From Bacteroidota bacterium (GTDB lineage Bacteria; Bacteroidota; Bacteroidia; Chitinophagales; Chitinophagaceae): a DNA stretch of 64,000 nt. The number at the start of each line of letters is the position of its first letter. The first letter of the stretch is position 1. Location of the stretch: contig JAUZNZ010000006.1 in NCBI GenBank assembly GCA_030706735.1, forward strand, positions 62,001-126,000, written 5' to 3'. Shown one piece after another: positions 55,236 through 63,721 of this stretch. The notes under the pieces are model-generated. The model worked only from the letters and a program-made list of their open reading frames with translations. It was not told where the DNA came from and searched no databases. The translations under genes and the position numbers were made by a program.

Positions 55236-55711
55236 GGATCGTATTAAAAATATCCACGGTACTCTCGTGGATCAACCTGGTCATCGGAGGATTACTTACT
55301 CTCCTGGGGCTTCTTACGGTTCTGACCGCGAGAAATTTTTCCATGCTGATCATGCCACTCTTTTTTTCCTCCATTATCCTTCACAGCTATGCCGCCCTGC
55401 AATTGCGCCGGAGTATCATAAATCCAACCCGGCCGCTCAGTTCGCAAACACCCACCGGCATCCGCTTCATCGGCGCGGTGGCTTTGTTCTTCGGGATCGG
55501 GGCTTTTGCAAATAGTATCGCGTTGCTTCAGAACTCAAGGGAATACCTGAAAGTGATCCAGCCGGGATTGCCTGAAGGCTTCCATTTCGGGTTGCGGGAA
55601 TTAAGGCTGACAGGGATAATTACTCTCTTAGTGGGCTCCGGCATCGCGCTCAACGTGATGCTTAATTTCAGGCTGCTCCGCTGGTATTACTTAATGAAAG
55701 GGATGATGTAG
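55232..55711 (+). CDS. Membrane protein of unknown function
   Basis: The 159-residue protein has about four membrane segments: [61 protein letters not shown] and [20 protein letters not shown] do not recognise a family. Its ATG overlaps the aspS stop (ATGA), so it is translated together with aspS, although no functional link is clear. Its stop lies 1 bp from the stop of the convergent protease gene. The loops are rich in Arg/Lys on one side, which gives a plausible topology. Confidence 0.75.
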   Translation: MRIVLKISTVLSWINLVIGGLLTLLGLLTVLTARNFSMLIMPLFFSSIILHSYAALQLRRSIINPTRPLSSQTPTGIRFIGAVALFFGIGAFANSIALLQNSREYLKVIQPGLPEGFHFGLRELRLTGIITLLVGSGIALNVMLNFRLLRWYYLMKGMM

Positions 55712-55712
55712 C

Positions 55713-57083
55713 CTATTTCCGGCCTTTGACCCAAACAATCAGACCAAAAAGGACAATGAAGGCCCCGATGCATAGGAGGATATTTTCGACAGGGCCCGAA
55801 GTCCTGCTCTTGCCGAGGTTATTTCTACACTCCGCGATATATCCATAGATGCCGGGATAGCCGTCATTCAGCTTGCGGACCGCCTCGAACTGCTTTAATG
55901 CCGCCCCAAAATATTGCCTGTCAAAATAATAGAGGCCGCTTGCAAATAATTCGGAAGCTTTACTGGGGCGCGGTGAAATGCCCGCACTGTCCAGATATTC
56001 GTCGAGGATCGCCACAGGCACGGCAAAATTCAGCCCGGCCGCAAGACCTCCTGTATTCTCGATGCTTCCGAAGGTCGTCAACCCAACTACCTCCCCCTCA
56101 TCATTGCACACGGGGCCGCCACTACTGCCATGATTGATATTCGCATCCATCTGGATCACCGGCCATCCGTTGACCGATTTCTTTATCGCGCTGACAATGC
56201 CGGTAGTCAAGGTGGGTTCGATTGCTGATTCAGCCGACACATAATCGTTGTGCGTGACCGGACCGGGATAACCATATACAAACAGCTGCGCCCCCACTTC
56301 AGGCAAGCGTATGCCTGCAAGAGGAAGTACCGGCATCTGACCTTCCGTTTCGATCTTCAGAATGGCAATATCCTTTCCCGGCATCGGCTGCCCTTTGATG
56401 ATGATCGAAGCCGGTTTCTCCACGCTTTCAGGTTCCGTACGCTCACGATCGCTCCGATAGACCACATAGATATTTTTTCTGAGATCATAGAGCACCATCG
56501 AGAAAAGCCGGGAATAGACCGATGAGTACGTCTCATAGAGCAAGCTGCGCTGCTGGTCGGTAAAGGTGGTAGCCCAGGAACTCTCCAAAGCTGAAATATT
56601 GGCATCGGTGATCTGCCGGAAAGCGGTAAGGATGAACTGCCTCCGGATGAAGGCATTGTCCCTGTCGATCATGTGACAGTTCGTTGCCACATAGCCGTCC
56701 CCCGTCAGGAAGAAGCCGGTTCCCGTGGCCGTGATCTGTTCCGGCTGTTTGATGTAATCGAAGGTGGTCTGAATATAACGGGCGGGATTATTGTTAAGCT
56801 CTTTCAATACGATGTCAAGTTTTTGTTCCGCAAGCACCCCCCCGCCATTGTCGAGCTTCTGAATGGAATCCAGGAGCCTATTGAACGCCCGTTGGTCCAT
56901 CTTCATATTATTCACATACACGTTGGCGCTATATTCCGTGCGGATCATGACCACGCCGGAGCGGTTACGGGCATAATTTTCCGAGCCCGACAGCCGTGTT
57001 CTTCCTTCCTGGCCTTCGGTTCGAATGCCGGTCGCCAGGAGAAGGAGCCCAATGAAAATCTGCATCCGCGACATACCCGCCAT
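55713..57083 (-). CDS. Trypsin-like serine protease (S1C type) with C-terminal membrane anchor
   Basis: The 456-residue protein has an N-terminal signal (MQIFIGLLLLATGIRTEGQ; starts at 57083, 57074 and 57065 are all possible and I keep the longest). The catalytic triad is visible: His in GYVATNCHMID, Asp in KDIAILKIE, Ser in NHGSSGGPVCNDEG. No PDZ domain follows, unlike DegP. After a short TPR-like stretch (ASELFASGLYYFDRQYFGAA) the protein ends in a membrane segment, NILLCIGAFIVLFGLIVWV, with a charged tail. It is probably an envelope protease tethered by its C-terminus; its substrates are unknown. It is divergent from rarA. Confidence 0.87.
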   Translation of the reverse strand: MAGMSRMQIFIGLLLLATGIRTEGQEGRTRLSGSENYARNRSGVVMIRTEYSANVYVNNMKMDQRAFNRLLDSIQKLDNGGGVLAEQKLDIVLKELNNNPARYIQTTFDYIKQPEQITATGTGFFLTGDGYVATNCHMIDRDNAFIRRQFILTAFRQITDANISALESSWATTFTDQQRSLLYETYSSVYSRLFSMVLYDLRKNIYVVYRSDRERTEPESVEKPASIIIKGQPMPGKDIAILKIETEGQMPVLPLAGIRLPEVGAQLFVYGYPGPVTHNDYVSAESAIEPTLTTGIVSAIKKSVNGWPVIQMDANINHGSSGGPVCNDEGEVVGLTTFGSIENTGGLAAGLNFAVPVAILDEYLDSAGISPRPSKASELFASGLYYFDRQYFGAALKQFEAVRKLNDGYPGIYGYIAECRNNLGKSRTSGPVENILLCIGAFIVLFGLIVWVKGRK

Positions 57084-57143
57084 TTTGAAGTAAAAACTGG
57101 AAAAAGGGCTAACTTGTTGTACTATTGACGTTTAAATTTTGTT

Positions 57144-58409
57144 ATGAATTCTCCGCAAGCTCCGCTGGCCGAACGACTTCGTCCCCAGACGCTGGATCAG
57201 CTGGTCGGACAGGAGCATCTAACCGGCAAATCTAGCGTATTACGGACTGCCATTGAGCAAGGAAAGCCCCCTTCCATGATCCTCTGGGGACCGCCGGGTA
57301 CGGGAAAGACCACTATTGCAGGCATCATCGCCAATACGTTGAATGCTCCCTTCTATACGCTCAGCGCGATCTCGTCGGGAGTTAAAGACGTGAGGGAAGC
57401 TATATCGGAGGCCAGGGATAAGTCGCGCGCCATTCTGTTCATCGACGAGATCCACCGGTTCAATAAAGGGCAGCAGGACGCTCTGCTGGGCGCAGTAGAA
57501 AAGGGGATCGTGACCCTTATTGGCGCCACGACCGAAAACCCATCCTTCGAGGTAAATAGCGCCCTGCTGAGCCGATGCCAGGTGTACATCCTGAAGCCAC
57601 TGACGGAAGGCGATCTCATTCGTCTCCTGGAGAATGCCCTGAAACAGGATGAATTCCTGAAGGGATTGAACGTAGAATTGAAAGAGACCGAGGCCCTGGT
57701 CACTATCTCCGGAGGCGATGCACGTAAATTGCTTAACCTGCTCGAATTGGTTTGCACCGTAGCCGGCCCGGGCGCGGTAATCACCGATGAGCGTGTCATG
57801 GAGATCGCGCAACAGCGTATTGCACTCTACGATAAGCAGGGAGAACAACACTATGATATCATTTCGGCATTTATCAAGTCAATACGAGGCAGTGATCCAA
57901 ATGCTGCCGTCTATTGGCTGGCGCGGATGGTCGAAGGCGGCGAGGATGTGAAATTCATAGCACGCAGACTCGTGATCCTGGCGAGCGAGGATATCGGCAA
58001 TGCCAATCCGAATGCCCTATTGTTGGCGAATGCAGGCTTTGAAGCGGTCAACAAGATCGGATACCCGGAATCTTCACTCATCTTATCACAGTGTGCGACC
58101 TATCTGGCCTCTTCACCAAAGAGCAATTCAGCGACCATCGCAATCGGAGCCGCACAGGCAGCCGTACGCGAGAAAGGCGACCTGCCCGTGCCATTGCATA
58201 TCAGGAATGCGCCGACCAGGCTCATGAAGGATCTGAACTATGGGAAGGGCTATGAATACAGCCATATTTATGAGAAGAACTTCTCACCTCAGGAATACCT
58301 GCCTTCGGCGATAGCGGGTACAAAGTTCTATGAGCCCGGCGCCAATGCGCGTGAAGAGGAATTGAGAAAATTCCTGCGTAGTCTCTGGCAGGATAAGTAT
58401 GGATATTGA
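57144..58409 (+). CDS. rarA: Replication-associated recombination protein RarA (MgsA)
   Basis: The 421-residue AAA+ ATPase helps rescue stalled replication forks. It starts with [20 protein letters not shown], then Walker [10 protein letters not shown] (near residue 52), Walker [20 protein letters not shown] and sensor 1 [12 protein letters not shown]. The C-terminal tetramerisation domain has [20 protein letters not shown] and the closing [14 protein letters not shown] typical of RarA. No operon partner is seen; the acetyltransferase gene follows 30 bp later. The gap from the divergent protease has a TAAATTTTG stretch just before the ATG that resembles a -7 box with a 3-nt spacer. Confidence 0.95.
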   Translation: MNSPQAPLAERLRPQTLDQLVGQEHLTGKSSVLRTAIEQGKPPSMILWGPPGTGKTTIAGIIANTLNAPFYTLSAISSGVKDVREAISEARDKSRAILFIDEIHRFNKGQQDALLGAVEKGIVTLIGATTENPSFEVNSALLSRCQVYILKPLTEGDLIRLLENALKQDEFLKGLNVELKETEALVTISGGDARKLLNLLELVCTVAGPGAVITDERVMEIAQQRIALYDKQGEQHYDIISAFIKSIRGSDPNAAVYWLARMVEGGEDVKFIARRLVILASEDIGNANPNALLLANAGFEAVNKIGYPESSLILSQCATYLASSPKSNSATIAIGAAQAAVREKGDLPVPLHIRNAPTRLMKDLNYGKGYEYSHIYEKNFSPQEYLPSAIAGTKFYEPGANAREEELRKFLRSLWQDKYGY

Positions 58410-58439
58410 CTATCAGATCAAAAATTTCGACTGTCCGTT

Positions 58440-58889
58440 ATGGTATGGATCTTCAAAAAATTCGATGAATTGACGCCCTCCGAGTTATATGCCGCGCTGG
58501 CTTTGCGAAGCGAAGTATTTGTAGTGGAGCAACATTGTATTTTCCAGGATATGGACAACAGGGACCAGTTCTCGCATCATCTGTTGGGCTGGGAAGGAGA
58601 CAAACTCCTTGCGTATGCGCGGATTGTGCCGCCCGGAGTCGCCTATGTGGAATCTTCGATAGGACGTATCGTAACTTCACCATCGGCAAGAAGACAGAAT
58701 ATCGGCAGGGAGCTGGTAAGGCGCAGCATAGAGCTCTTATATACCCTTCATGGCAAGTCAGTTATACGCATCGGCGCACAATATTATCTACGGGATTTTT
58801 ACGAGTCTTTCGGCTTTGATCAGGCGGGAGACATATACCTCGAAGATGGCATCGAACATATTGAAATGCTTCTCCTTACAAATTCATAA
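58440..58889 (+). CDS. ElaA-like GNAT acetyltransferase
   Basis: The 149-residue protein has the GNAT fold in the ElaA style: an N-terminal LYAALALRSEVFVVEQHCIFQ, then LGWEGDKLLAYARI, the acetyl-CoA-binding loop SPSARRQNIGRELVRRSIE (motif A, R/Q-x-x-G-x-G/A variant) and a final FYESFGFDQAGDIYLEDGI. It would acetylate an amine using acetyl-CoA in the cytosol; substrates of ElaA are not known. It lies 30 bp after rarA and may be co-transcribed. Confidence 0.88.
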   Translation: MVWIFKKFDELTPSELYAALALRSEVFVVEQHCIFQDMDNRDQFSHHLLGWEGDKLLAYARIVPPGVAYVESSIGRIVTSPSARRQNIGRELVRRSIELLYTLHGKSVIRIGAQYYLRDFYESFGFDQAGDIYLEDGIEHIEMLLLTNS

Positions 58890-58979
58890 AAATTTTTCCA
58901 CGAATGGGAAATTGGGGAATAAAATAGTTCGCTTTTTATACACAATTTAACATCCTTTTTTCGTTTCTTGTGTGATACC

Positions 58980-59003
58980 CCGGTTTCTGTAACAGGGAAC
59001 CGG
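58980..59003 (+). promoter_or_regulatory. Leader hairpin before outer-membrane protein gene
   Basis: CCGGTT (58980) pairs with AACCGG (58998-59003), and the inside (CTGT/ACAG) extends the stem with a bulge. It ends 34 bp before the ATG of the outer-membrane protein gene and could affect mRNA stability or translation. Confidence 0.4.
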
Positions 59004-59037
59004 AATCCAAACCATCGGAAAACTAAATCTAATATTC

Positions 59038-60015
59038 ATGAAACAGAGTCTACACTCTTTGTTGCTGAAGTGTGTGTTCTTGCTGGTAGTAACTCTATCG
59101 CTGCATTTCCCCTCTTACAGCCAGGATGACCAAGGAATGATCGTTGAAGGCGGCATCACGGTAGGGCCCATGGTCTTTTTAGGTGACCTGGGCGGTCACT
59201 TCGGAAAAGGAACAACCTTTATCAAGGACTATAATATGGCAACCACCAAGATCGCCTTTGGCGCATTCGTGAGGGCCTATCCCCAACAGTGGCTGGGGTT
59301 CCGTTTATCTCTCAATTATGGACATATTGAAGGGGATGACGGCCTGATCAAAGGAAAAGGCGGCGATGAAGAAACGCGTCTTGCCCGAAACCTCAATTTT
59401 CGCTCCATTATTATGGAAGGCACCTTAATGGCGGAAGTCTACCCCACCGTATTCCTGGAAGACGAACCGGATGACGTGATGGGAAGGCTGAGGCCTTATG
59501 GAGTGATCGGCCTCGGGGTCTATCATTTCAATCCACAGGGCAGCTACGTCAATCCCGCAACGGGTGAGGTCGAGTGGGTGAATCTCCAGCCCCTGCATAC
59601 CGAGGGTCAGGGATTTCCCGAATATCCCGACCGCAAGAATTATTCCCTTACCCAGTTGAACATTCCGATGGGTGCGGGTATCAAATATTTCTTCAGCGAA
59701 GATCTGAACGTATCTTTCGAGGTCATCCACCGCAAATTATTCACTGACTATGTCGATGACGTGAGCACCAGGTATGTGGACCCGAACCTGTTCTCGAAGT
59801 ACCTGTCGCCCTCGCAGGCAGTGATCGCGAAGGCCATATCAAACAAGAGCGTGAGCGGATATAATACCCCCGGTTATGGAGTCAATGAGAGAAGGGGTGA
59901 TCCGCATCAGAATGACGCCTATTTTACGGCCGGCTTTACCGTGGCGTTCCGGATCAACGGCAGCAGCTCAGAACGCTGGAGGAATTCGACCCACTGTCCG
60001 TTGTTGAGATTCTAA
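59038..60015 (+). CDS. Outer-membrane beta-barrel protein
   Basis: The 325-residue protein has a signal peptide (LLKCVFLLVVTLSLHFPSYS, then Q) and an alternating hydrophobic/polar strand pattern from about 35 onward (MIVEGGITVGPMVFLGDLGG, KIAFGAFVRAYPQQWLGFRL, FRSIIMEGTLMAEVYPTVF, YGVIGLGVYHFNPQG, MGAGIKYFFSEDLNVSFEV). The pattern fits an 8-stranded barrel of the Bacteroidota DUF6089-like group. It should sit in the outer membrane; the function is not known. The last residues (WRNSTHCPLLRF) end in Phe, as many barrels do. A strong UUCG-type hairpin lies 17 bp after the stop, and a leader hairpin lies before the ATG. Confidence 0.82.
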   Translation: MKQSLHSLLLKCVFLLVVTLSLHFPSYSQDDQGMIVEGGITVGPMVFLGDLGGHFGKGTTFIKDYNMATTKIAFGAFVRAYPQQWLGFRLSLNYGHIEGDDGLIKGKGGDEETRLARNLNFRSIIMEGTLMAEVYPTVFLEDEPDDVMGRLRPYGVIGLGVYHFNPQGSYVNPATGEVEWVNLQPLHTEGQGFPEYPDRKNYSLTQLNIPMGAGIKYFFSEDLNVSFEVIHRKLFTDYVDDVSTRYVDPNLFSKYLSPSQAVIAKAISNKSVSGYNTPGYGVNERRGDPHQNDAYFTAGFTVAFRINGSSSERWRNSTHCPLLRF

Positions 60016-60031
60016 GAATGATTTTCCTGTC

Positions 60032-60049
60032 TTTCGCCTTCGGGCGGAA
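60032..60049 (+). terminator. UUCG-loop hairpin after the outer-membrane protein gene
   Basis: TTTCGCC, loop TTCG, GGCGGAA pair over 7 bp with one wobble, 16 bp after the stop. The stable tetraloop suggests a transcript-end or protective hairpin. A clean T-run is missing, and GGCTGAA-type 7-bp repeats (60043-60063) follow. Confidence 0.45.
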
Positions 60050-60071
60050 GGCTGAAGGCTTAAGATATTGT

Positions 60072-60090
60072 TGATCCGTACCCTATTTTT
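60072..60090. repeat. Direct repeat, left copy, before CTD-like gene
   Basis: TGATCCGTACCCTATTTTT matches the copy at 60632-60650 at 18 of 19 positions. The two copies flank the small secreted protein gene. Confidence 0.6.
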
Positions 60091-60092
60091 TT

Positions 60093-60114
60093 TATTGATC
60101 GGAAACGATCGATA
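60093..60114 (+). promoter_or_regulatory. GAAA-tetraloop hairpin before CTD-like gene
   Basis: TATTGATCG, loop GAAA, CGATCGATA form a 9-bp stem with one wobble. It ends 5 bp before the ATG at 60120, where a ribosome would bind, so it could limit translation. Confidence 0.45.
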
Positions 60115-60119
60115 GGCTC

Positions 60120-60557
60120 ATGTTAAAACTGTACCCCTTGAGAACAAGATCCTTAAGACTGTTCACCGGCCTCATGGCCATGAACCTGGTGCTGGCGCTG
60201 GCCATCAGCAGCCCCTCCTTTGCGTCCGGCAGAACCAAAAACTCCGTCTTTCCACCGGTCTCCGCAGACACTAATAACGTCCACAGCATTTTGGTGAACA
60301 AGTCGCTCGTCAGCAAGAAATACAAGATCGGCTTATATCCTGACGCCAGGAATGAAGTTCTTTTCTTCTCGGCGAACGGCGGAGAGAAGAAAGTCTATCA
60401 GTTATACCTTTTCGATATGGATGGCAAATTGGTCAACCAGGCCATCATCCGGAACCGGGAGACCACGGTACTGACCAACATACCTGAGGGTAGCTACCTG
60501 TTCCAGGTGTTCAGCAATGACGAACGCATTGAAGACGGTCAATTGACCGTGAATTAA
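60120..60557 (+). CDS. Small secreted protein, T9SS-CTD-like or DUF3244-like
   Basis: The 145-residue protein has a signal peptide with a Arg-rich N-region (GLMAMNLVLALAISSPSFAS). The C-terminal 80 residues form one compact beta-sandwich-like domain (KIGLYPDARNEVLFFSANGG, YQLYLFDMDGKLVNQAIIRN, LTNIPEGSYLFQVFSNDERI) ending in DGQLTVN. This resembles the type A sorting domain of type 9 secretion or the small DUF3244 Ig-like domain. Unlike most cargo, it has almost nothing else attached, so it may be a free-standing domain with a structural or chaperone-like role. That is inference. Near-identical 19-bp direct repeats flank the gene, and a GAAA hairpin sits just before the start. Confidence 0.65.
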   Translation: MLKLYPLRTRSLRLFTGLMAMNLVLALAISSPSFASGRTKNSVFPPVSADTNNVHSILVNKSLVSKKYKIGLYPDARNEVLFFSANGGEKKVYQLYLFDMDGKLVNQAIIRNRETTVLTNIPEGSYLFQVFSNDERIEDGQLTVN

Positions 60558-60631
60558 AATAACTAAAAAAACAACCAATAAGCAGGCGGGGAAATTGGTA
60601 AAATCCGAATATCCGAAAGGTTGAACAAACC

Positions 60632-60650
60632 TGATCCGTTCCCTATTTTT
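60632..60650. repeat. Direct repeat, right copy, after CTD-like gene
   Basis: TGATCCGTTCCCTATTTTT, 18 of 19 identical to the left copy. A second shared piece, TTTTATTGATC, follows 22 bp later (60673-60683) but directly adjoins the left copy (60090-60100). Confidence 0.6.
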
Positions 60651-60697
60651 AAACACCCTTTAAAAACAAAGATTTTATTGATCACTCCCCGCTGCGC

Positions 60698-63577
60698 TTA
60701 TTGGGATTTTAGCTCTTCTTTCAGGAAGGCGGCCGTGAAGCTGCCTGTATCTTTTACCAGGTCCTCAGGCAGTCCTTCGAAAAGGATTCTTCCGCCTCCA
60801 TCGCCGCCCTCCGGGCCCAGGTCGATTATATGATCGGCAACCTTAATGACATCCATATTGTGCTCGATTACCAGCACCGTATTGCCGCGGTCCACCAACT
60901 TATTAAGTACATCCAGCAGATGGCGTATGTCCTCGAAGTGAAGGCCTGTCGTCGGCTCGTCGAGGATATAGAAGGTTTTTCCCGTATCCTTTTTGGATAG
61001 TTCCGTCCCCAACTTCACGCGTTGCGCCTCGCCGCCGCTCAGGGTAACTGCCGATTGCCCGAGGGTAATATAACCCAGGCCGACTTCCTGCAGCACCTTG
61101 ATCTTGCGGAAGAGGTAGGGTACGTTCTGAAAAAAAGCTACGGCTTCATCAACGGTCATGTCCAGGACATCGCTGATCGATTTGCCCTTGTACCTGATCT
61201 CCAGGGTCTCGCGATTGTATCTTTTTCCGTTGCATTTCTCGCAATGCACGTATACATCCGGCAGAAAATTCATTTCAATCACCCGCATGCCGCCGCCTTC
61301 ACAAACGTCACATCGGCCACTCTTTACGTTAAAGGAGAAGCGACCTGCATTGTAACCCCGGATCTTTGACTCCGGCACCGAGGCGAACAGGGTCCGTATA
61401 TCCGCAAAAAACCCGCAATACGTCGCAGGATTGCTCCTGGGTGTGCGGCCGATCGGGGACTGGTCAATTTCAATGACCTTGTCGATATGTTCCAATCCTT
61501 TTATGGTCTTATGTTCCAGGGCGGTCATCCTCGATCCGAAAGCATGCCGGCTCAATACCGGATATAATGTTTCATTGATGAGTGTGGATTTGCCACTGCC
61601 ACTGACACCGGTCACGACGATGAACTTTCCGAGAGGAAATTTCACATCGACGTTCTTGAGATTGTTACCCCTGGCTCCCTTTAACTCCAGGAAATTCCCG
61701 TTCCCTTTCCTCCTTTCAACAGGAACCGTGATCTTCCGGTGCCCATTGAGATAGGACGAGGTCAGGGTATCCAGCTTCAGCAGGGCCGGAGGACGTCCCT
61801 GCGCTACGATCCGACCGCCATGAGAACCCGCCCGGGGTCCGATATCCACCAGGTAGTCGGCAGCCATCATGATATCCTTATCATGCTCCACGACCAGCAC
61901 GCTGTTGCCGATATCCCTGAGATTTTTCAACGCAACGATTAGCCGTTGATTATCGCGCTGGTGAAGACCTATGCTGGGCTCGTCAAGCACGTAGGTGATG
62001 CCCTGCAGTTGGGATCCGATCTGCGTAGCCAAACGGATGCGCTGGGATTCGCCGCCGCTCAGGGTTCGCGAAGGGCGATCCAGGCTAAGATAGGTGAGGC
62101 CCACGTCTGTCAGGAATTGGAGCCTTTCGCGAATCTCTTTCAGGACGTCTTTCGCAATGCTGTTCTGTTTTGCACCGAGCCTGTCCTCTACCCCATCGAA
62201 CCAGTCTACCAATTTATTCAGGTTCATAGCATTGAGCTCCGCGATATTTTTGTCGGCTACTTTGAACCAAAGGCTCTCTTTCTTCAGGCGTGCGCCGCCG
62301 CAGGTCTCACAGGTCTTCAACTCCATAAACTGTTCCACCCATTCCCTCAGCGAGTCGGAAGAATTGTTTCCGGCAAACCAACGTTTCAACTGGTTGACAA
62401 GACCTTCATATTCGGTCGTGTAGATCTCCCCACTGGCCGCCGCCTCATCAAAGTCCAGGTCTATCTCTACCGGCCCCGTCTCATTCCCGTATAGGATGAG
62501 GTTCAGGGACCGCTTCGACATGTCCTTCACGGCCGTATCGAGGCTGAAGCGGTTCTTTTTGGCAAGTGCCTGTACCTGCCTGAAGAAATAGGAGTCCCGT
62601 TCTTCCCCCAGGGGTGAGATCCCCCCTTCATTGATACTCTTTGATGGGTCGGGGATAATGGCGTCCATGCTGATCTGGTAAACCGCCCCAAGGCCTTTGC
62701 AGGTCGGGCAGGCGCCATAAGGAGAATTAAAGGAAAAGCTGTTGGGTGAAGGTTCCTGGTAGCTTATACCCGTGTCTTCACACATGAGCTGCTTGCTGTA
62801 TTGAAATAGCCGGTTATCGTCGTTTACCAGCAGGAACAGGAGATCCTTTCCCAACTGCAGCGATTTTTGCACACTTTGACCAAGTCGTACCTTCATTTCG
62901 TCCGTTGCGGCCATGCGGTCCACCACCACCTCGATATCGTGGATCTTGTATCGATCCACCTGCATTTTGGGCGCCAGGTCCTTGATCTCGCCGTCAATAC
63001 GCACCTTCAGGTAACCCCGCTTCCGAATGTCTTCAAACAATTCCCGATAATGGCCTTTACGGCCCCGAACGAGCGGGGCCAGGATGGTGATCTTTTTATT
63101 CCTGAATTTCCTGTAAATGTTGTCGATGATCTCCTCCTCACTGAATTTGACCATCTTCCGGCCGGTATTATAGGACCAGGCCTCCCCGATACGGGCATAG
63201 AGGAGACGAAGGAAGTCATAGATCTCCGTAACGGTGCCCACAGTGCTGCGAGGGTTCTTGTTGGTCGTTTTTTGTTCGATCGAGATCACCGGGCTCAGGC
63301 CGGTGATCTTATCTACGTCCGGCCTCTCCATGTCCCCGATGAACTGACGGGCATAGGCCCCGAAACTTTCCATGTAGCGCCGCTGGCCTTCCGCATAGAT
63401 GGTATCAAAGGCGAGGGAGGACTTGCCGCTCCCGCTGATACCGGTAATCACGACCAGCTTGTTACGGGGAATACTAATATCGATATTCTTCAGGTTGTGC
63501 ACGCGCGCGCCGAAAACCTCGATGTTCTCCTCTTCAGGATCGCCGATCGCCTGTACCACTTTTTCTGAGATCTTCAT
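60698..63577 (-). CDS. uvrA: Excinuclease ABC subunit A
   Basis: UvrA (959 aa) finds bulky DNA lesions in nucleotide excision repair, with UvrB and UvrC. Two ABC modules are visible: Walker A GISGSGKSSLAFD and GVSGSGKSTLINE, signatures RTLSGGESQRIRLA and VTLSGGEAQRVKLG, Walker B YVLDEPSIGLHQRD and YILDEPTTGLHFED. The zinc-finger regions CPTCKG, CETCGG and CDVCEGGG-x-CEKCNG are intact. The protein is long and complete for the family. It starts at ATG 63577 (MKISEKVVQAIGDPEE). UvrB and UvrC are not in the window. It converges on the CTD-like gene. Confidence 0.97.
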   Translation of the reverse strand: MKISEKVVQAIGDPEEENIEVFGARVHNLKNIDISIPRNKLVVITGISGSGKSSLAFDTIYAEGQRRYMESFGAYARQFIGDMERPDVDKITGLSPVISIEQKTTNKNPRSTVGTVTEIYDFLRLLYARIGEAWSYNTGRKMVKFSEEEIIDNIYRKFRNKKITILAPLVRGRKGHYRELFEDIRKRGYLKVRIDGEIKDLAPKMQVDRYKIHDIEVVVDRMAATDEMKVRLGQSVQKSLQLGKDLLFLLVNDDNRLFQYSKQLMCEDTGISYQEPSPNSFSFNSPYGACPTCKGLGAVYQISMDAIIPDPSKSINEGGISPLGEERDSYFFRQVQALAKKNRFSLDTAVKDMSKRSLNLILYGNETGPVEIDLDFDEAAASGEIYTTEYEGLVNQLKRWFAGNNSSDSLREWVEQFMELKTCETCGGARLKKESLWFKVADKNIAELNAMNLNKLVDWFDGVEDRLGAKQNSIAKDVLKEIRERLQFLTDVGLTYLSLDRPSRTLSGGESQRIRLATQIGSQLQGITYVLDEPSIGLHQRDNQRLIVALKNLRDIGNSVLVVEHDKDIMMAADYLVDIGPRAGSHGGRIVAQGRPPALLKLDTLTSSYLNGHRKITVPVERRKGNGNFLELKGARGNNLKNVDVKFPLGKFIVVTGVSGSGKSTLINETLYPVLSRHAFGSRMTALEHKTIKGLEHIDKVIEIDQSPIGRTPRSNPATYCGFFADIRTLFASVPESKIRGYNAGRFSFNVKSGRCDVCEGGGMRVIEMNFLPDVYVHCEKCNGKRYNRETLEIRYKGKSISDVLDMTVDEAVAFFQNVPYLFRKIKVLQEVGLGYITLGQSAVTLSGGEAQRVKLGTELSKKDTGKTFYILDEPTTGLHFEDIRHLLDVLNKLVDRGNTVLVIEHNMDVIKVADHIIDLGPEGGDGGGRILFEGLPEDLVKDTGSFTAAFLKEELKSQ

Positions 63578-63660
63578 ACCAGGATGCTGACTTATATGGG
63601 GGATAAAAATGAAGGGCTAAGGTAAGAACATTTATCAAGGCGGATGGTTTGAAACGGTCA

Positions 63661-63697
63661 ACAAAAAAAAGGGACTGGCGCGCATTGCGTCAGTCCC
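63661..63697 (-). terminator. Terminator for the partial surface-protein gene
   Basis: On the minus strand GGGACTGACGC and GCGCCAGTCCC form an 11-bp stem with one mismatch, followed by TTTTTTTTGTT. It starts 24 bp after the stop of the partial gene at 63722. Confidence 0.85.
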
Positions 63698-63721
63698 CGG
63701 GCTCCCGATGGAGGTAATCGC

